A stretch of DNA of 64,000 bases from contig NZ_CP009452.1 in the NCBI RefSeq assembly GCF_001278035.1, positions 1,273,501 through 1,337,500 of the forward strand, given 5' to 3'. The notes below the pieces were generated by a model. It saw only the letters and a program-made list of their open reading frames with translations. It was not told where the DNA came from and searched no databases. This document shows positions 8,187 through 17,379 of the stretch, piece after piece. How positions within the stretch are numbered: position 1 is the stretch's first letter; each line of letters opens with the position of its first letter. The DNA is from Sphingopyxis sp. 113P3 (lineage in GTDB: Bacteria; Pseudomonadota; Alphaproteobacteria; Sphingomonadales; Sphingomonadaceae). The position numbers were made by a program, and so were the translations under genes.

Positions 8187-9524
8187 ATGTACGATCAATA
8201 TTACGGCTTTACCGGACGCCCCTTCCAGCTGACGCCTGACCCCTATTTCTATTTTGAAAGCGGCACGCACAGAAAGGCGATGTCCTATTTGGGCTATGGC
8301 CTTGCCCAGGGCGAAGGCTTCATCGTCATCACCGGCGACGTCGGAGCGGGCAAGACGACGCTTGTCGGGCATCTGATGAACACCATCGATCCCAATCGGC
8401 TGACGGCGGTGAAGCTCGTCTCGACCCAGGTCGAAGGCGATGACCTCCTCCGCCTCGTCGCCGAGCAGTTCGGGCTCGAATGGGAAGGCGAGAGCAAAGC
8501 CGAGCTCCTGCGCTCGATGGAACAATATCTTCGCGAGCAGGCCCGCGCAGGCCGGCGCACGCTGCTCATCGTCGACGAGGGACAGAATCTTGCCATATCC
8601 GCGCTCGAGGAGCTGAGGATGCTCTCGAACTTCCAGCTCGGCGGCCATTCGCTCTTGCAGATCTTCCTCCTCGGTCAGCCCGAATTCCGCCACACCCTGT
8701 TTCACTCGCCGACGCTTGAACAGCTGCGCCAGCGCGTGATCGCGACGCATCACCTCGACCCGATGGAGCCCGAGGAGGTCGAGCCCTATATCCTTCACCG
8801 TCTCGGCAAGGTCGGCTGGACCGGCAACCCGAGCTTCAGCCCGGACGCGTTCGAGGCGATTTTCGACTTTAGCGAGGGCGTTCCGCGCAAGCTCAACGTG
8901 CTGGTGAGCCGCCTCCTGCTTTTGGGCGCGGTCGAGCAATTGAGCCGCATCACCTCGGCCCATGTCCGCGACGTGGTGAGCGAGATCGAGGCCGACCGCG
9001 GGATCGACCAGGCAGAGCTGGTGGGCGTCCCCGTGGAAGCTCCCGCCGCCCAGCCCGATACGGTCCTTGAATGGCCCGCGCCGTCTGCTGCCCCGGCAGC
9101 GGCAAGTCCGGCAGCGGCGCCGTTCGCGCCGCCCGAGGATGCGCCGATCGCTCTTGGCGTGCCGGAAAAGGCCGAAGCGCTCGCCGCGCCGCTCGCGGCC
9201 GATACCGGGTTCGCCGAGGCGCGCTCGCTTGTCGCCGAACAGCTCGGACTTGCGCCGAGCAGTGCAGCAGACGCCTCGCGCCCTGCCGAAGGCGCGGCGC
9301 CGGTTGCTGCGAGCGCTCCGCCCGAGTCCCCCCCTGCGGCCGGCTCCGACGCGCAGCTCGTTGCGCTCGAACGCCAGATCGCGGGGCTCGAAGCCCGGAT
9401 CGCCGAACAGGACGCTGCGCTCCGCCGCGTGCTCGATCTCCTGATCGACTGGGTCGAGCGCGATCCGGAAAACGCACCCGATCCGATGGCTGGCCCGATG
9501 CCGCAGACGTGGGCGGCGGCCTGA
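8187..9524 (+). CDS. XrtA-associated ExeA/GspA-like ATPase
   Basis: A 445-residue AAA-type ATPase. MYDQYYGFTGRPF is the typical opening of the ExeA-like family. Walker A is GDVGAGKTT (K56) and Walker B is LLIVDEGQ (D130, E131). The AAA lid ends near residue 270. The rest is an Ala/Pro-rich linker followed by a predicted coiled coil (about 390-430, heptad-like LERQIAGLEARIAEQ). It sits 24 bases after the beta-barrel gene. It probably energises assembly or secretion steps of the polysaccharide machinery, by analogy with ExeA. Confidence 0.9.
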   Translation: MYDQYYGFTGRPFQLTPDPYFYFESGTHRKAMSYLGYGLAQGEGFIVITGDVGAGKTTLVGHLMNTIDPNRLTAVKLVSTQVEGDDLLRLVAEQFGLEWEGESKAELLRSMEQYLREQARAGRRTLLIVDEGQNLAISALEELRMLSNFQLGGHSLLQIFLLGQPEFRHTLFHSPTLEQLRQRVIATHHLDPMEPEEVEPYILHRLGKVGWTGNPSFSPDAFEAIFDFSEGVPRKLNVLVSRLLLLGAVEQLSRITSAHVRDVVSEIEADRGIDQAELVGVPVEAPAAQPDTVLEWPAPSAAPAAASPAAAPFAPPEDAPIALGVPEKAEALAAPLAADTGFAEARSLVAEQLGLAPSSAADASRPAEGAAPVAASAPPESPPAAGSDAQLVALERQIAGLEARIAEQDAALRRVLDLLIDWVERDPENAPDPMAGPMPQTWAAA

Positions 9525-9565
9525 GCGCGCCGGGCGGCCGCACAGGAGATGGGCAGGGGTGACCT

Positions 9566-10429
9566 ATGATGCAGAACGGCTTGTCGGTCGATGTCGAGGA
9601 CTGGTTCCACGTCGGCGCCTTTGAGCGCACGATCGACCGCGCCGACTGGCCGCATCTTGAATGCCGGGTCGAGGCCAATTGCGACGCGGTGCTCGAGATT
9701 TTCGCCGAGGCCGGCGTCACCGGCACCTTTTTCACGCTCGGCTGGGTTGCTGAACGCTATCCCGCGCTGATCCGGCGCATCGTCGCAGCGGGACACGAAC
9801 TTGCAAGCCACGGCTACGACCACAAGCGCGTCTTTGCGATGAGTCCCGACGAATTTTCCGCCGACCTTAAAAAGACGCGTGCGATCCTCGAAGATGCCGG
9901 CGGGAGCGCGGTTTCGGGCTACCGCGCCCCGAGCTTTTCGATCGATGCGCGTACGCCGTGGGCGCATCCGATCCTTGCCGACGAGGGCTATGCCTATTCG
10001 TCGAGCGTCGCCCCGGTCGTCCACGATCATTACGGCTGGCCGCAGAGCCCGCGCCACGCATGGCGGCCGGTCGCGGGCAGCGATCTTGTCGAATGGCCCG
10101 TGACGACCGCGCGCGCGCTCGGCCGGACGCTGGCGGCGGGCGGCGGGGGCTTCATGCGGATCCTTCCTTACGGTTTCACCCGCTGGGCGATCGCGCGGAT
10201 GAATGCCGAGGGGCATCCGGCGATCCTCTATTTCCACCCGTGGGAGATCGATCCCGGCCAGCCGCGCGTTGCGAACGCGCCGATCAAGTCGAGGATCCGT
10301 CACTATAGCGGCCTCTCGGTGATGGCGGACAAGCTTCGAAAGCTCTGCGCCGACTTTGAATGGACGCGCGCCGATGCGCTTGTTCCTGCGCAGCGGGACC
10401 GCGCTTCGCCCTGGCGCGCTGCGGCGTGA
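9566..10429 (+). CDS. Polysaccharide deacetylase, XrtA/PEP-CTERM associated
   Basis: A 287-residue NodB-type (CE4) deacetylase without a signal peptide. Catalytic features are visible: the base aspartate D9 in SVDVEDWF, the metal-binding histidines H82 and H86 in SHGYDH, and the GYRAPSFSI motif with R120. The C-terminal region contains LYFHPWEID, the usual second histidine motif. It should remove acetyl groups from N-acetylated sugars during polymer synthesis or modification. Its stop codon overlaps the likely GTG start of the next gene. Two tandem ATG codons at 9566 and 9569 are both possible starts. Confidence 0.93.
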   Translation: MMQNGLSVDVEDWFHVGAFERTIDRADWPHLECRVEANCDAVLEIFAEAGVTGTFFTLGWVAERYPALIRRIVAAGHELASHGYDHKRVFAMSPDEFSADLKKTRAILEDAGGSAVSGYRAPSFSIDARTPWAHPILADEGYAYSSSVAPVVHDHYGWPQSPRHAWRPVAGSDLVEWPVTTARALGRTLAAGGGGFMRILPYGFTRWAIARMNAEGHPAILYFHPWEIDPGQPRVANAPIKSRIRHYSGLSVMADKLRKLCADFEWTRADALVPAQRDRASPWRAAA

Positions 10430-11493
10430 ACGCGCCCGCGCATATGGCGGCCGGCTCCGTATCGGCCGCGCCGCTTGGCGATGCGCCCGCGTGGGACGCC
10501 TATGTCGCGCAGCATAGCGGTGCGAGCCCCTTTCACAGCCGCTTGTGGTGCGAGGCGATCACGCACGCGACGGGACATCGCTGCCATCTCGTCACGACGC
10601 GAGATGCAGGAGGAGCGCTCACGGGCCTGCTGCCGCTCCACCATATCCGCTCGCGAATTTTCGGAGAGGCGCTCGTCGCGAGCGGCTTTGCCGTCGGCGG
10701 CGGGATTCTCGCCGACAGCCCGGCGGTGGGCGCGGCGCTCGCCGAAGGCGCCGCGGACATTGCCCGATCGCTGGGCGTCTCCTCGGTTGAGCTCCGCGGC
10801 GGGCCGCTGCCCGAAGACGCGGGGTGGCATCGTGAAGAGGGGGTCTATGCGGGCTTTGCCCGCGGGCTTGCGCGAGATGACGAGGCTGAACTGCTGGCGA
10901 TCCCGCGCAAGCAGCGCGCCGAGGTGCGCAAGGCCCTCGCCGGCAATCTTCGCGTCACGACCGGGCGCGATGACGCCGAGCGGCGCGATCATTACCGCGT
11001 TTACGCCGAAAGCGTGCGCAATCTGGGGACGCCGGTCTTCCCGCGCGGCTTGTTCGATGCCGTCCTCGATGCCTTCGGCGATGATGCGGAAATCCTGACC
11101 GTGCGCGAGAGGGACCGCCCGGTCGCCAGCGTTCTCAGCCTCTACTGGCGCGGCGCGGTGATGCCCTATTGGGGGGGCGGTACTTTCGAGGCGCGGCGCC
11201 TGCGCGCAAATGAGCTCATGTATTACGCGCTGATGGGCCGCGCGCGCGAACGGGGATGCACGCGCTTCGATTTCGGGCGCTCGAAGTTCGGGACCGGACC
11301 CTTTTCCTACAAGAAGAACTGGGGCTTCGAGCCCGAACCGCTCGTCTATGCGCGCTGGCTCGCGCCCGGCGAGCAGCCCCGCGATACCAATCCCAACAGC
11401 GCCAGATACCGGATGCAGGTCGAGGCGTGGAAGAAACTGCCGCTTTGGGCGGCGAACCGCCTCGGGCCGCTGATCGCGCGCGGGCTCGGCTGA
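10426..11493 (+). CDS. FemAB-like acyltransferase, PEP-CTERM system-associated
   Basis: A 355-residue double-GNAT protein of the FemAB family. The pattern near residues 275-295 (FDFGRSKFG and YKKNWGFEP) is characteristic of the version found in exosortase A loci. FemAB proteins transfer amino acids or acyl groups from tRNA or carrier donors; here it probably decorates the polysaccharide or a lipid-linked sugar. I place the start at GTG 10426 because it overlaps the deacetylase stop as GTGA; an in-frame ATG at 10444 is an alternative. The stop overlaps the start of the glycosyltransferase by one base. Confidence 0.88.
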   Translation: MNAPAHMAAGSVSAAPLGDAPAWDAYVAQHSGASPFHSRLWCEAITHATGHRCHLVTTRDAGGALTGLLPLHHIRSRIFGEALVASGFAVGGGILADSPAVGAALAEGAADIARSLGVSSVELRGGPLPEDAGWHREEGVYAGFARGLARDDEAELLAIPRKQRAEVRKALAGNLRVTTGRDDAERRDHYRVYAESVRNLGTPVFPRGLFDAVLDAFGDDAEILTVRERDRPVASVLSLYWRGAVMPYWGGGTFEARRLRANELMYYALMGRARERGCTRFDFGRSKFGTGPFSYKKNWGFEPEPLVYARWLAPGEQPRDTNPNSARYRMQVEAWKKLPLWAANRLGPLIARGLG

Positions 11494-12698
11494 TGGCCGA
11501 AATATTGTTCCTCGTGCACCGCGCGCCGTGGCCGCCCGACCGCGGCGACAGGATCCGCAGCTGGCACATGTTCGAGGCGCTCACCCGGCTCGCCCCGGTC
11601 CATGTTGCCGCACTTGCCGACAATGCCGCCGAAGCCGCGCTGGCGCGCGCCAGGATGGCGCCGCGCTGCAAGAGCCTTGCGATCGAGGTGCGCAAGGCGT
11701 CGCGTCCGCTCGCGCTTGCCGTGGCGGTCCTGCGGGGCGAGCCCGTGTCGAACAGGCTCTTTCGAAGCCGCGCGATTGCAGCCTATGTCGATGCGCTGCT
11801 TCCCGCGCGCGCGATCACCCACATCGTCGCCTTTTCCGGGCAGATGGCGCAATATCTGCCCGCGCGTTTCGATGGCAGATTGATCATGGATTTTGTCGAC
11901 GTCGATTCGGCGAAATTCGCAACCTATGCCGAGAACGACCGGCCAGGGCCGATGCGCTGGGTCCATGCGCGCGAGGCGAAGCGGCTCGGCCGCTTCGAGG
12001 CCGAGATCGCGCGCGCTGTCGATGCAAGCCTATTCGTCAGCGAAGCAGAGGCTGCGCTGTTTCGCGAGCGCACCGGGCTTGGCGCCGACCGCGTCCGCGC
12101 GGTCGGAAACGGGATCGATACCAGGCGCTTTGACCCCGCACAGCCGCTGGCAAGAGTGGGGGAGGGCGAGGGGCCGCTTGCGGTTTTCACCGGCCAGATG
12201 GATTATCGCCCGAATATCGACGCGGTGCGCTGGTTTGCGAAGGATATCCTGCCGAGGGTCCGCGAGCGGCACCCCGAGGCGCGCTTTGCGATTGTCGGCC
12301 GTGCACCAACCGCCGAGGTGCGCGCGCTCGAGGAATGCCCCGGCGTTCGCGTCACCGGCCAGATCCCTGACGTTCGGCCGTGGCTCGCCGCCGCCGATGC
12401 GGTGGTCGCGCCGCTGCTACTCGCACGCGGCGTCCAGAACAAGCTGCTCGAGGCGATGGCGATGGCGCGCCCCGTGGTTGCAAGCAGCGCCGCCGCGACC
12501 GGGATCGATGCCGAAGCCGGCACGCATCTCATCGTGGCCGACGGCGCCGCAGCGATGGCCGCTGCGGTCTGCTCGCTTTTCGATGATCCGGAGCGGGGCG
12601 CGCGCATGGGCGCGGCCGCGCGCGAGCGGATGATCGCCCGCTATGGCTGGGAGGCGCGGCTCGAGCCGCTCGGGCGGCTGCTGGGACTCGCGGCATGA
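11493..12698 (+). CDS. Group 4 glycosyltransferase, PEP-CTERM/EpsH1 associated
   Basis: A 401-residue GT-B glycosyltransferase. The N-terminal domain opens with EILFLVHRAPWPPDRGD, the usual start of this XrtA-associated subfamily. The C-terminal domain has the VGNGIDTRRF nucleotide-sugar contact, VFTGQMDYRPNIDAV, and the donor-binding LARGVQNKLLEAMAMARPV stretch with the catalytic glutamate of GT4 enzymes. It adds a sugar to the growing lipid-linked repeat unit in the cytoplasm; donor and acceptor cannot be read from sequence. The ATG overlaps the FemAB stop, and its own stop overlaps the exosortase start by four bases. Confidence 0.92.
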   Translation: MAEILFLVHRAPWPPDRGDRIRSWHMFEALTRLAPVHVAALADNAAEAALARARMAPRCKSLAIEVRKASRPLALAVAVLRGEPVSNRLFRSRAIAAYVDALLPARAITHIVAFSGQMAQYLPARFDGRLIMDFVDVDSAKFATYAENDRPGPMRWVHAREAKRLGRFEAEIARAVDASLFVSEAEAALFRERTGLGADRVRAVGNGIDTRRFDPAQPLARVGEGEGPLAVFTGQMDYRPNIDAVRWFAKDILPRVRERHPEARFAIVGRAPTAEVRALEECPGVRVTGQIPDVRPWLAAADAVVAPLLLARGVQNKLLEAMAMARPVVASSAAATGIDAEAGTHLIVADGAAAMAAAVCSLFDDPERGARMGAAARERMIARYGWEARLEPLGRLLGLAA

Positions 12699-14206
12699 TC
12701 GCGCGCGCTCTTTCGCGTCCCGGCAGCTGGTCGCTCTGGCAGCGGCATCTTGCAGCGCTTGCGGCGCTTTCGTCGGCGCTCCTCATCCTCTTTCGTGAGG
12801 ATGCCGCCGACATGGCGGCCATTTGGTGGACAAGTTCGACCTTCAGCCACTGCCTGCTCCTGCTCCCGATCATTGGCTGGCTCGTCGCGCAGCGCGCGGC
12901 GCTCCTGAGGGCGCTGACCCCCGCCTATTGGTGGCCTGCGCTGGCATGGATCGGGGGTTCCAGCGCCTTGTGGCTGGTCGGCGAGGCGGCCGCGCTTGCT
13001 CTTTTCCGGCAGCTCGCCCTCGTCATGATGCTCCAGGGGGCGGTCGCGGTGACGCTCGGGCCGCGGCTGGTGCGCGCGCTCCTGTTTCCGCTCGCCTATG
13101 CGCTGCTCCTCGTGCCCTTCGGCGAGGAACTCGTGCCGCTGCTCCAGACGCTGACCGCGCATATCTCTCTTGCGCTTCTTCATCTTGTGGGACGCACGGC
13201 AGAGATGGAAGGGGTGTTCATCACGACGCGCGCGGGCTTCTTCGAGGTCGCTGAAGCCTGCTCGGGCGTCAATTTCCTGATCGCGATGCTCGCCTATTCG
13301 CTGCTTGCTGCGCATCTTTGCTTTCTGAGCTGGACGCGGCGGATCGTCTTTGTCGCGTCAGCGCTCGCCGCGACGATCCTCGCCAATGCGCTGCGCGCCT
13401 TTGGCACGATGATCGCCGCCGAGATCTGGGGCATCGAGGCCGCGGGCGGGATCGACCATGTCCTTTACGGCTGGATCTTCTTCGGCCTCGTCATCTTCGC
13501 GGTGATGTTCGCCGCGCGGCGCTGGTTCGACCGGCCCGCGAATGACGCAGCGGTCGATATCGCGGGGCTTAAGGGACGGCCGGGCCTTGTCGCTCCCGCG
13601 AAAGCCGTGCTGCCTGCTGCGCTTGCGATCCCCTTGCTTTTCGCCGCATGGGGTGCCCTTTCTGCCGCACGCGCGGCGCCGCTTCCCGCCGAGATGACGA
13701 TCGAGGCGCCACCCGGCTGGAGCGTTTCCACATCACAGCGCATTGTCTGGGCTCCGCGCTTCGACGGGGCAGACCGCGAGCATTTGCGTCATTTCGCTGA
13801 TGCTGATGGTCGCCGCGTCACCGCCGCGATCGGGGGCTATGAGCGGCAGGCCGAAGGGCGCGAGGTCGCGGCTTACGGCCAGGGGGCGATCGATCCTGCG
13901 GGCCCGTGGGCGTGGAGCGCATCGCTGCCACCGATTGAAGGGGCGAAGACCGAGCGGCTTTTGCACCGCGGACCGGTGCTGCGCGATGCAGCGACCTGGT
14001 ATGTCGTCGGCGGCCGCGCGACGGGGAGCACGCGCCGCGCGAAACTCGCCGCGCTCAAAGCGCGCCTGTTCGGCGGCGATCCGCGCGCGCTCTCGATCAT
14101 CGTCTCGAGCGAGGAAGGCGAGGGCGGCGCGCGCGCGATCGCCGATTTCGTCGCAGCGTCAGGCGGGGCGCAACTGATGGCTGACCGCGCGCTGAAAAGC
14201 CGTTAG
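12695..14206 (+). CDS. xrtA: Exosortase A with fused EpsI-like domain
   Basis: A 503-residue inner-membrane transpeptidase-like protein. About eight hydrophobic helices fill residues 20-275. The exosortase catalytic triad is visible as C189 in EACSGVN, R234 in NALRAFGT and H255 in GIDHVLYG. After the last helix (about 310-325) a periplasmic domain of about 170 residues continues with EMTIEAPPGW, GGYERQAEGREV and similar elements, matching the EpsI family, which is a separate gene in many bacteria. XrtA cleaves and processes PEP-CTERM proteins for surface attachment and is coupled to this polysaccharide locus. No PEP-CTERM substrate is seen in this window. Confidence 0.95.
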   Translation: MIARALSRPGSWSLWQRHLAALAALSSALLILFREDAADMAAIWWTSSTFSHCLLLLPIIGWLVAQRAALLRALTPAYWWPALAWIGGSSALWLVGEAAALALFRQLALVMMLQGAVAVTLGPRLVRALLFPLAYALLLVPFGEELVPLLQTLTAHISLALLHLVGRTAEMEGVFITTRAGFFEVAEACSGVNFLIAMLAYSLLAAHLCFLSWTRRIVFVASALAATILANALRAFGTMIAAEIWGIEAAGGIDHVLYGWIFFGLVIFAVMFAARRWFDRPANDAAVDIAGLKGRPGLVAPAKAVLPAALAIPLLFAAWGALSAARAAPLPAEMTIEAPPGWSVSTSQRIVWAPRFDGADREHLRHFADADGRRVTAAIGGYERQAEGREVAAYGQGAIDPAGPWAWSASLPPIEGAKTERLLHRGPVLRDAATWYVVGGRATGSTRRAKLAALKARLFGGDPRALSIIVSSEEGEGGARAIADFVAASGGAQLMADRALKSR

Positions 14207-14218
14207 AGCATCGCGCGC

Positions 14219-16114
14219 ATGTGCGGGATTGCGGGCCTCTATCATCTGGAAACGGCAAAGCCGGTCGATCCTGCGCGGCTGCGCGCGATGCTCGAGCCGA
14301 TGGGTCACCGCGGACCCGACGGATCGGGCGTGTGGACGGCGCCGGGCGTGGGGCTTGCGCATCTTCGCCTCTCGATCATTGACATCGCGGGCAGCCCGCA
14401 GCCGATGGCGAGCGACGATGAGAAAGTGACGCTCACCTACAACGGCGAAATCTATAATTTCCGCGAGTTGCGCGCTGAACTTGAGGATCATGGGCACCGC
14501 TTCCGCACCAGCGGCGACACCGAGGTGATCATCGCGGCGTGGCGGCAGTGGGGCGCGGACTGCCTGTCGCGCCTCAACGGCATGTTTGCCTTCGCGCTCC
14601 ACGATCGCGCTCGCGGCGCCTTGTTTCTCGCGCGCGACCGGCTCGGGGTGAAACCGCTTCACTACGCCCGGCTTTCGGACGGCTCGATTGCCTTTGCATC
14701 CGAGCTCAAGGGATTGCTGCGCCACCCCCTCCTGCGGCAGGAGGCCAATCTGTCAGCGGTCGAGGATTTCCTGGCTCTCGGCTACGTCCCCGACGACAAT
14801 TGCATTGTCACCGGGGTGCACAAGCTTCCCGCCGGTCATTTTCTCCTCCTTGAACGGGGCAAGTCGCTGCCCGCACCCTCCTCCTGGTGGGCGCCCGACT
14901 TTTCGCGGCGCATTCGCGCGAGCGAGGACGAAGCGGCGGAACATCTCCTCTATCTGATGCGCGCTGCGGTGCGCGATCGCATGGTCGCCGACGTGCCGCT
15001 CGGCGCCTTTCTCTCGGGCGGGGTCGATTCTAGCGCGGTTGTCGCGCTGATGGCGGAGGCGAGCGCCAAGGCGGTCAAGACCTGCACGATCGGCTTCGAC
15101 GAGGCCGCGCTCGACGAAACGGACTATGCGCGCAAGATTGCCGAGCGCTTCGCGACCGACCACAGGACGCGCGAGGTTGCCGCCGCCGACTTCGCGCTCG
15201 TCGATCGCATCGCCGACATGTTTGACGAGCCCTTCGCCGATGCCAGCGCGCTGCCCACATATCGGGTCTGCGAGCTCGCGCGCGAGGAGGTGACGGTCGC
15301 ACTCTCGGGGGACGGCGCCGACGAGGCTTTCGCCGGCTATCGGCGGCTCGTCTTCCAGCACCAGGAAGAACGGCTGCGCGGAATGATTCCGTCCTTCCTG
15401 CGCCAGGGCGTGCTCGGCCCGCTCGCGCGCGTCTGGCCGCAGATGGACTGGGCGCCGCGTCCGCTGCGCGCCCGCGCGACGCTCGCGAGCCTCTCAAAAA
15501 GCGGAGCCGAAGGCTATGCCGAGGCGGTCGGCGTGACGGGCCCTGCGCAGCGCGCGCGGCTCTTCAACGATGCGGCCCGCCGGGCGCTCGGCGATCATGT
15601 TGCCGAGGCGCGCTATTGGCAGGCGATGAGCAAGGCACCGGCGCGCGAGCCCCTCGACCGGGCGCAATATGCCGATCTCAAGATCTGGCTTCCCGGCGAC
15701 ATATTGACCAAGACCGACCGGATGAGCATGGCGGTGAGCCTCGAAGCGCGCGAGCCCTTGCTCGACTACCGCCTTGTCGAATTTGCCGCGAGCCTCCCCG
15801 CCGCAATGCGCGTCAAGGGGACAACCGGAAAGGCAGTGCTCAAGCGCGCGATGGAGCCCTATCTGCCCCGCGACATTCTCTATCGCCCCAAAATGGGGTT
15901 CGTGACGCCCGTTTCGCAATGGTTCCGCGGGGCGCTCGCGGGCGAGGCCCGCGCGCTCGCCACCTCCTCGACGCTTGCGCGCTCGGGCTGGTTCGACATG
16001 GCCGAAATCGAGCGCGTCGTCGCGGCGCACCAGTCGGGCAGGCGCGATCACGGGCGGCTGATCTGGCAATATTTCATGCTCGAAAAGTCGCTGGCCAGGC
16101 TGTTCGGGCTCTGA
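14219..16114 (+). CDS. Amidotransferase 1, exosortase A system-associated (AsnB-like)
   Basis: A 631-residue glutamine-dependent amidotransferase. Cys2 (MCGIAG) is the expected N-terminal nucleophile after Met removal. The glutaminase domain includes HRGPDGSG (30-37) and YNGEIYN (74-80). The synthetase domain has the PP-loop SGGVDSS (266-272) and LSGDGADEAFAGY further on. It should use glutamine and ATP to amidate a carboxylate, in this context probably a uronic acid or an amino-acid substituent of the polysaccharide rather than free aspartate. It lies 12 bases after xrtA and is the last core gene of the locus. Confidence 0.93.
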   Translation: MCGIAGLYHLETAKPVDPARLRAMLEPMGHRGPDGSGVWTAPGVGLAHLRLSIIDIAGSPQPMASDDEKVTLTYNGEIYNFRELRAELEDHGHRFRTSGDTEVIIAAWRQWGADCLSRLNGMFAFALHDRARGALFLARDRLGVKPLHYARLSDGSIAFASELKGLLRHPLLRQEANLSAVEDFLALGYVPDDNCIVTGVHKLPAGHFLLLERGKSLPAPSSWWAPDFSRRIRASEDEAAEHLLYLMRAAVRDRMVADVPLGAFLSGGVDSSAVVALMAEASAKAVKTCTIGFDEAALDETDYARKIAERFATDHRTREVAAADFALVDRIADMFDEPFADASALPTYRVCELAREEVTVALSGDGADEAFAGYRRLVFQHQEERLRGMIPSFLRQGVLGPLARVWPQMDWAPRPLRARATLASLSKSGAEGYAEAVGVTGPAQRARLFNDAARRALGDHVAEARYWQAMSKAPAREPLDRAQYADLKIWLPGDILTKTDRMSMAVSLEAREPLLDYRLVEFAASLPAAMRVKGTTGKAVLKRAMEPYLPRDILYRPKMGFVTPVSQWFRGALAGEARALATSSTLARSGWFDMAEIERVVAAHQSGRRDHGRLIWQYFMLEKSLARLFGL

Positions 16115-16123
16115 CCGCTGCCG

Positions 16124-16141
16124 CCCCGCCTGCGCGCGGGG
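16124..16141 (+). terminator. Terminator-like hairpin after the amidotransferase
   Basis: Arms CCCCGC (16124-16129) and GCGGGG (16136-16141) with a six-base spacer follow the amidotransferase stop by nine bases. There is no clear T-run, so termination efficiency is uncertain. It may separate the core XrtA operon from the following acyltransferase-cupin pair. Confidence 0.3.
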
Positions 16142-16194
16142 ATCGCTCCCGATAGCCACCGCATCTTAACCCTTGGCCGCTAGGCTCGCCACCG

Positions 16195-17379
16195 ATGACG
16201 GTCCATCCCGCCTTTCCTGTCGATGGCACGCTGGTGCCTGCCGGCGCTTCGCCGGTTACGGTGCGCGTTGCCGACCCGCTCGCGCTTTCGAGCGACTTGG
16301 CCGCCGCGTGGGACTCGCTCGCAGCAGAGGCGAGCGAGCCCAATCCCTTTGCCGAGCGCTGGTGCCTCCAATCGGCGCTTCATTTGCTCGACCCCGACCG
16401 GCAAGCGCGGCTGGTGATCGTCCGCGATGGACATGCAGGGCCGGTGATCGGCGTCATGCCTCTTGCCGCCGCGACCCGCTACGGGCGCCTTCCGCTGCGC
16501 CATGTCGCGGGGTGGGCGCATCCCAATCATTTTCACGGCGCCCCGCTAGTGCGAGCGGGATGCGAGACATTGTTTTGGTCGATCCTGCTCGGATGGTGCG
16601 ACGCGGCCCCTTGGGCGCGCACGCTCCTCCATCTGCCGCGGCTCACCGAGGAGGGGCCGCTCCACCGCGCGCTCGTCGAGGCGGCGCGTGCGCGCGGCGG
16701 CGAGGCCGTGACGGTCCACCGCGAAGAGCGCGCGCTTCTCGAGAGCGATCTGTCGCCCGAGGCCTATTGGGATGCAGCGGTCCGCGCGAAAAAGCGCAAG
16801 GAGTTGCGGAGGCAGGCAAGCCGGCTCGCGGAATTGGGCGCGCCTGCCTTTCGCCGCTGGCAGGAGGGCGAGGCGCTCGACCCGTGGCTCGATGCCTTCC
16901 TTGAGCTCGAGGCGCGCGGCTGGAAAGGACGCGCGGGCTCCGCGCTCGCCAGCCACGCCGATACGCAAGCCTGGTTTCGCGCGATGCTGACGGGCGCGGC
17001 GGCTGCCGGCAGGCTTGATCTGCGCGCTCTTGATCTTGACGGCCGTCCGATCGCCATGCTGGTGAGCTTCCTCTCGCCGCCCGGCGGCTTTTCCTTCAAG
17101 ACCGCGTTCGACGAGGATTATTCCCGCTTTTCGCCGGGCGTGCTGCTTCAGCAGGCCAATCTTGACCTCTTGAACGATCCCCGAATTGCCTGGGCCGACA
17201 GCTGCGCTGCGCCGGGTCATCCCATGATCGACAGCGTCTGGCGCGAGCGGCGCCGTCTCGTCTGGGTCAATGTGCCGCTTGGGGGGCGTGCCGACCGCAT
17301 GCGCTTCGCCGCGCTGCGCCAAGTGGAAACCTTATGGCGGCGCTGGAAGCGTTCCGCCGAAATCCAGGACCAGCCATGA
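16195..17379 (+). CDS. Second FemAB/BioF2-like GNAT acyltransferase
   Basis: A 394-residue protein of the same broad family as the one at 10426 but clearly a different subfamily. It has the RAKKRKELRRQASRL basic segment (about 196-211), followed by LELEARGWKGRAGSAL and the FKTAFDEDYSRFSPG motif typical of BioF2-like acetyltransferases. There is no signal peptide or membrane segment. The stop overlaps the ATG of the cupin gene (ATGA), so the pair is co-translated. It may transfer an acyl or aminoacyl group to an envelope lipid or to the exopolysaccharide; the substrate is not known. Confidence 0.75.
   Translation: MTVHPAFPVDGTLVPAGASPVTVRVADPLALSSDLAAAWDSLAAEASEPNPFAERWCLQSALHLLDPDRQARLVIVRDGHAGPVIGVMPLAAATRYGRLPLRHVAGWAHPNHFHGAPLVRAGCETLFWSILLGWCDAAPWARTLLHLPRLTEEGPLHRALVEAARARGGEAVTVHREERALLESDLSPEAYWDAAVRAKKRKELRRQASRLAELGAPAFRRWQEGEALDPWLDAFLELEARGWKGRAGSALASHADTQAWFRAMLTGAAAAGRLDLRALDLDGRPIAMLVSFLSPPGGFSFKTAFDEDYSRFSPGVLLQQANLDLLNDPRIAWADSCAAPGHPMIDSVWRERRRLVWVNVPLGGRADRMRFAALRQVETLWRRWKRSAEIQDQP

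Noticed and set aside
6564..8963. Very long open frame (799 codons) antisense to the beta-barrel and ATPase genes
   Set aside because: Its translation is Arg/Ala-rich with no family motif, and it lies antisense to two well-recognised genes. High GC lowers stop frequency in this frame.
8795..10303. 502-codon minus-strand frame across ATPase and deacetylase
   Set aside because: Shadow of two real genes, low-complexity Ser/Ala composition, no motif.
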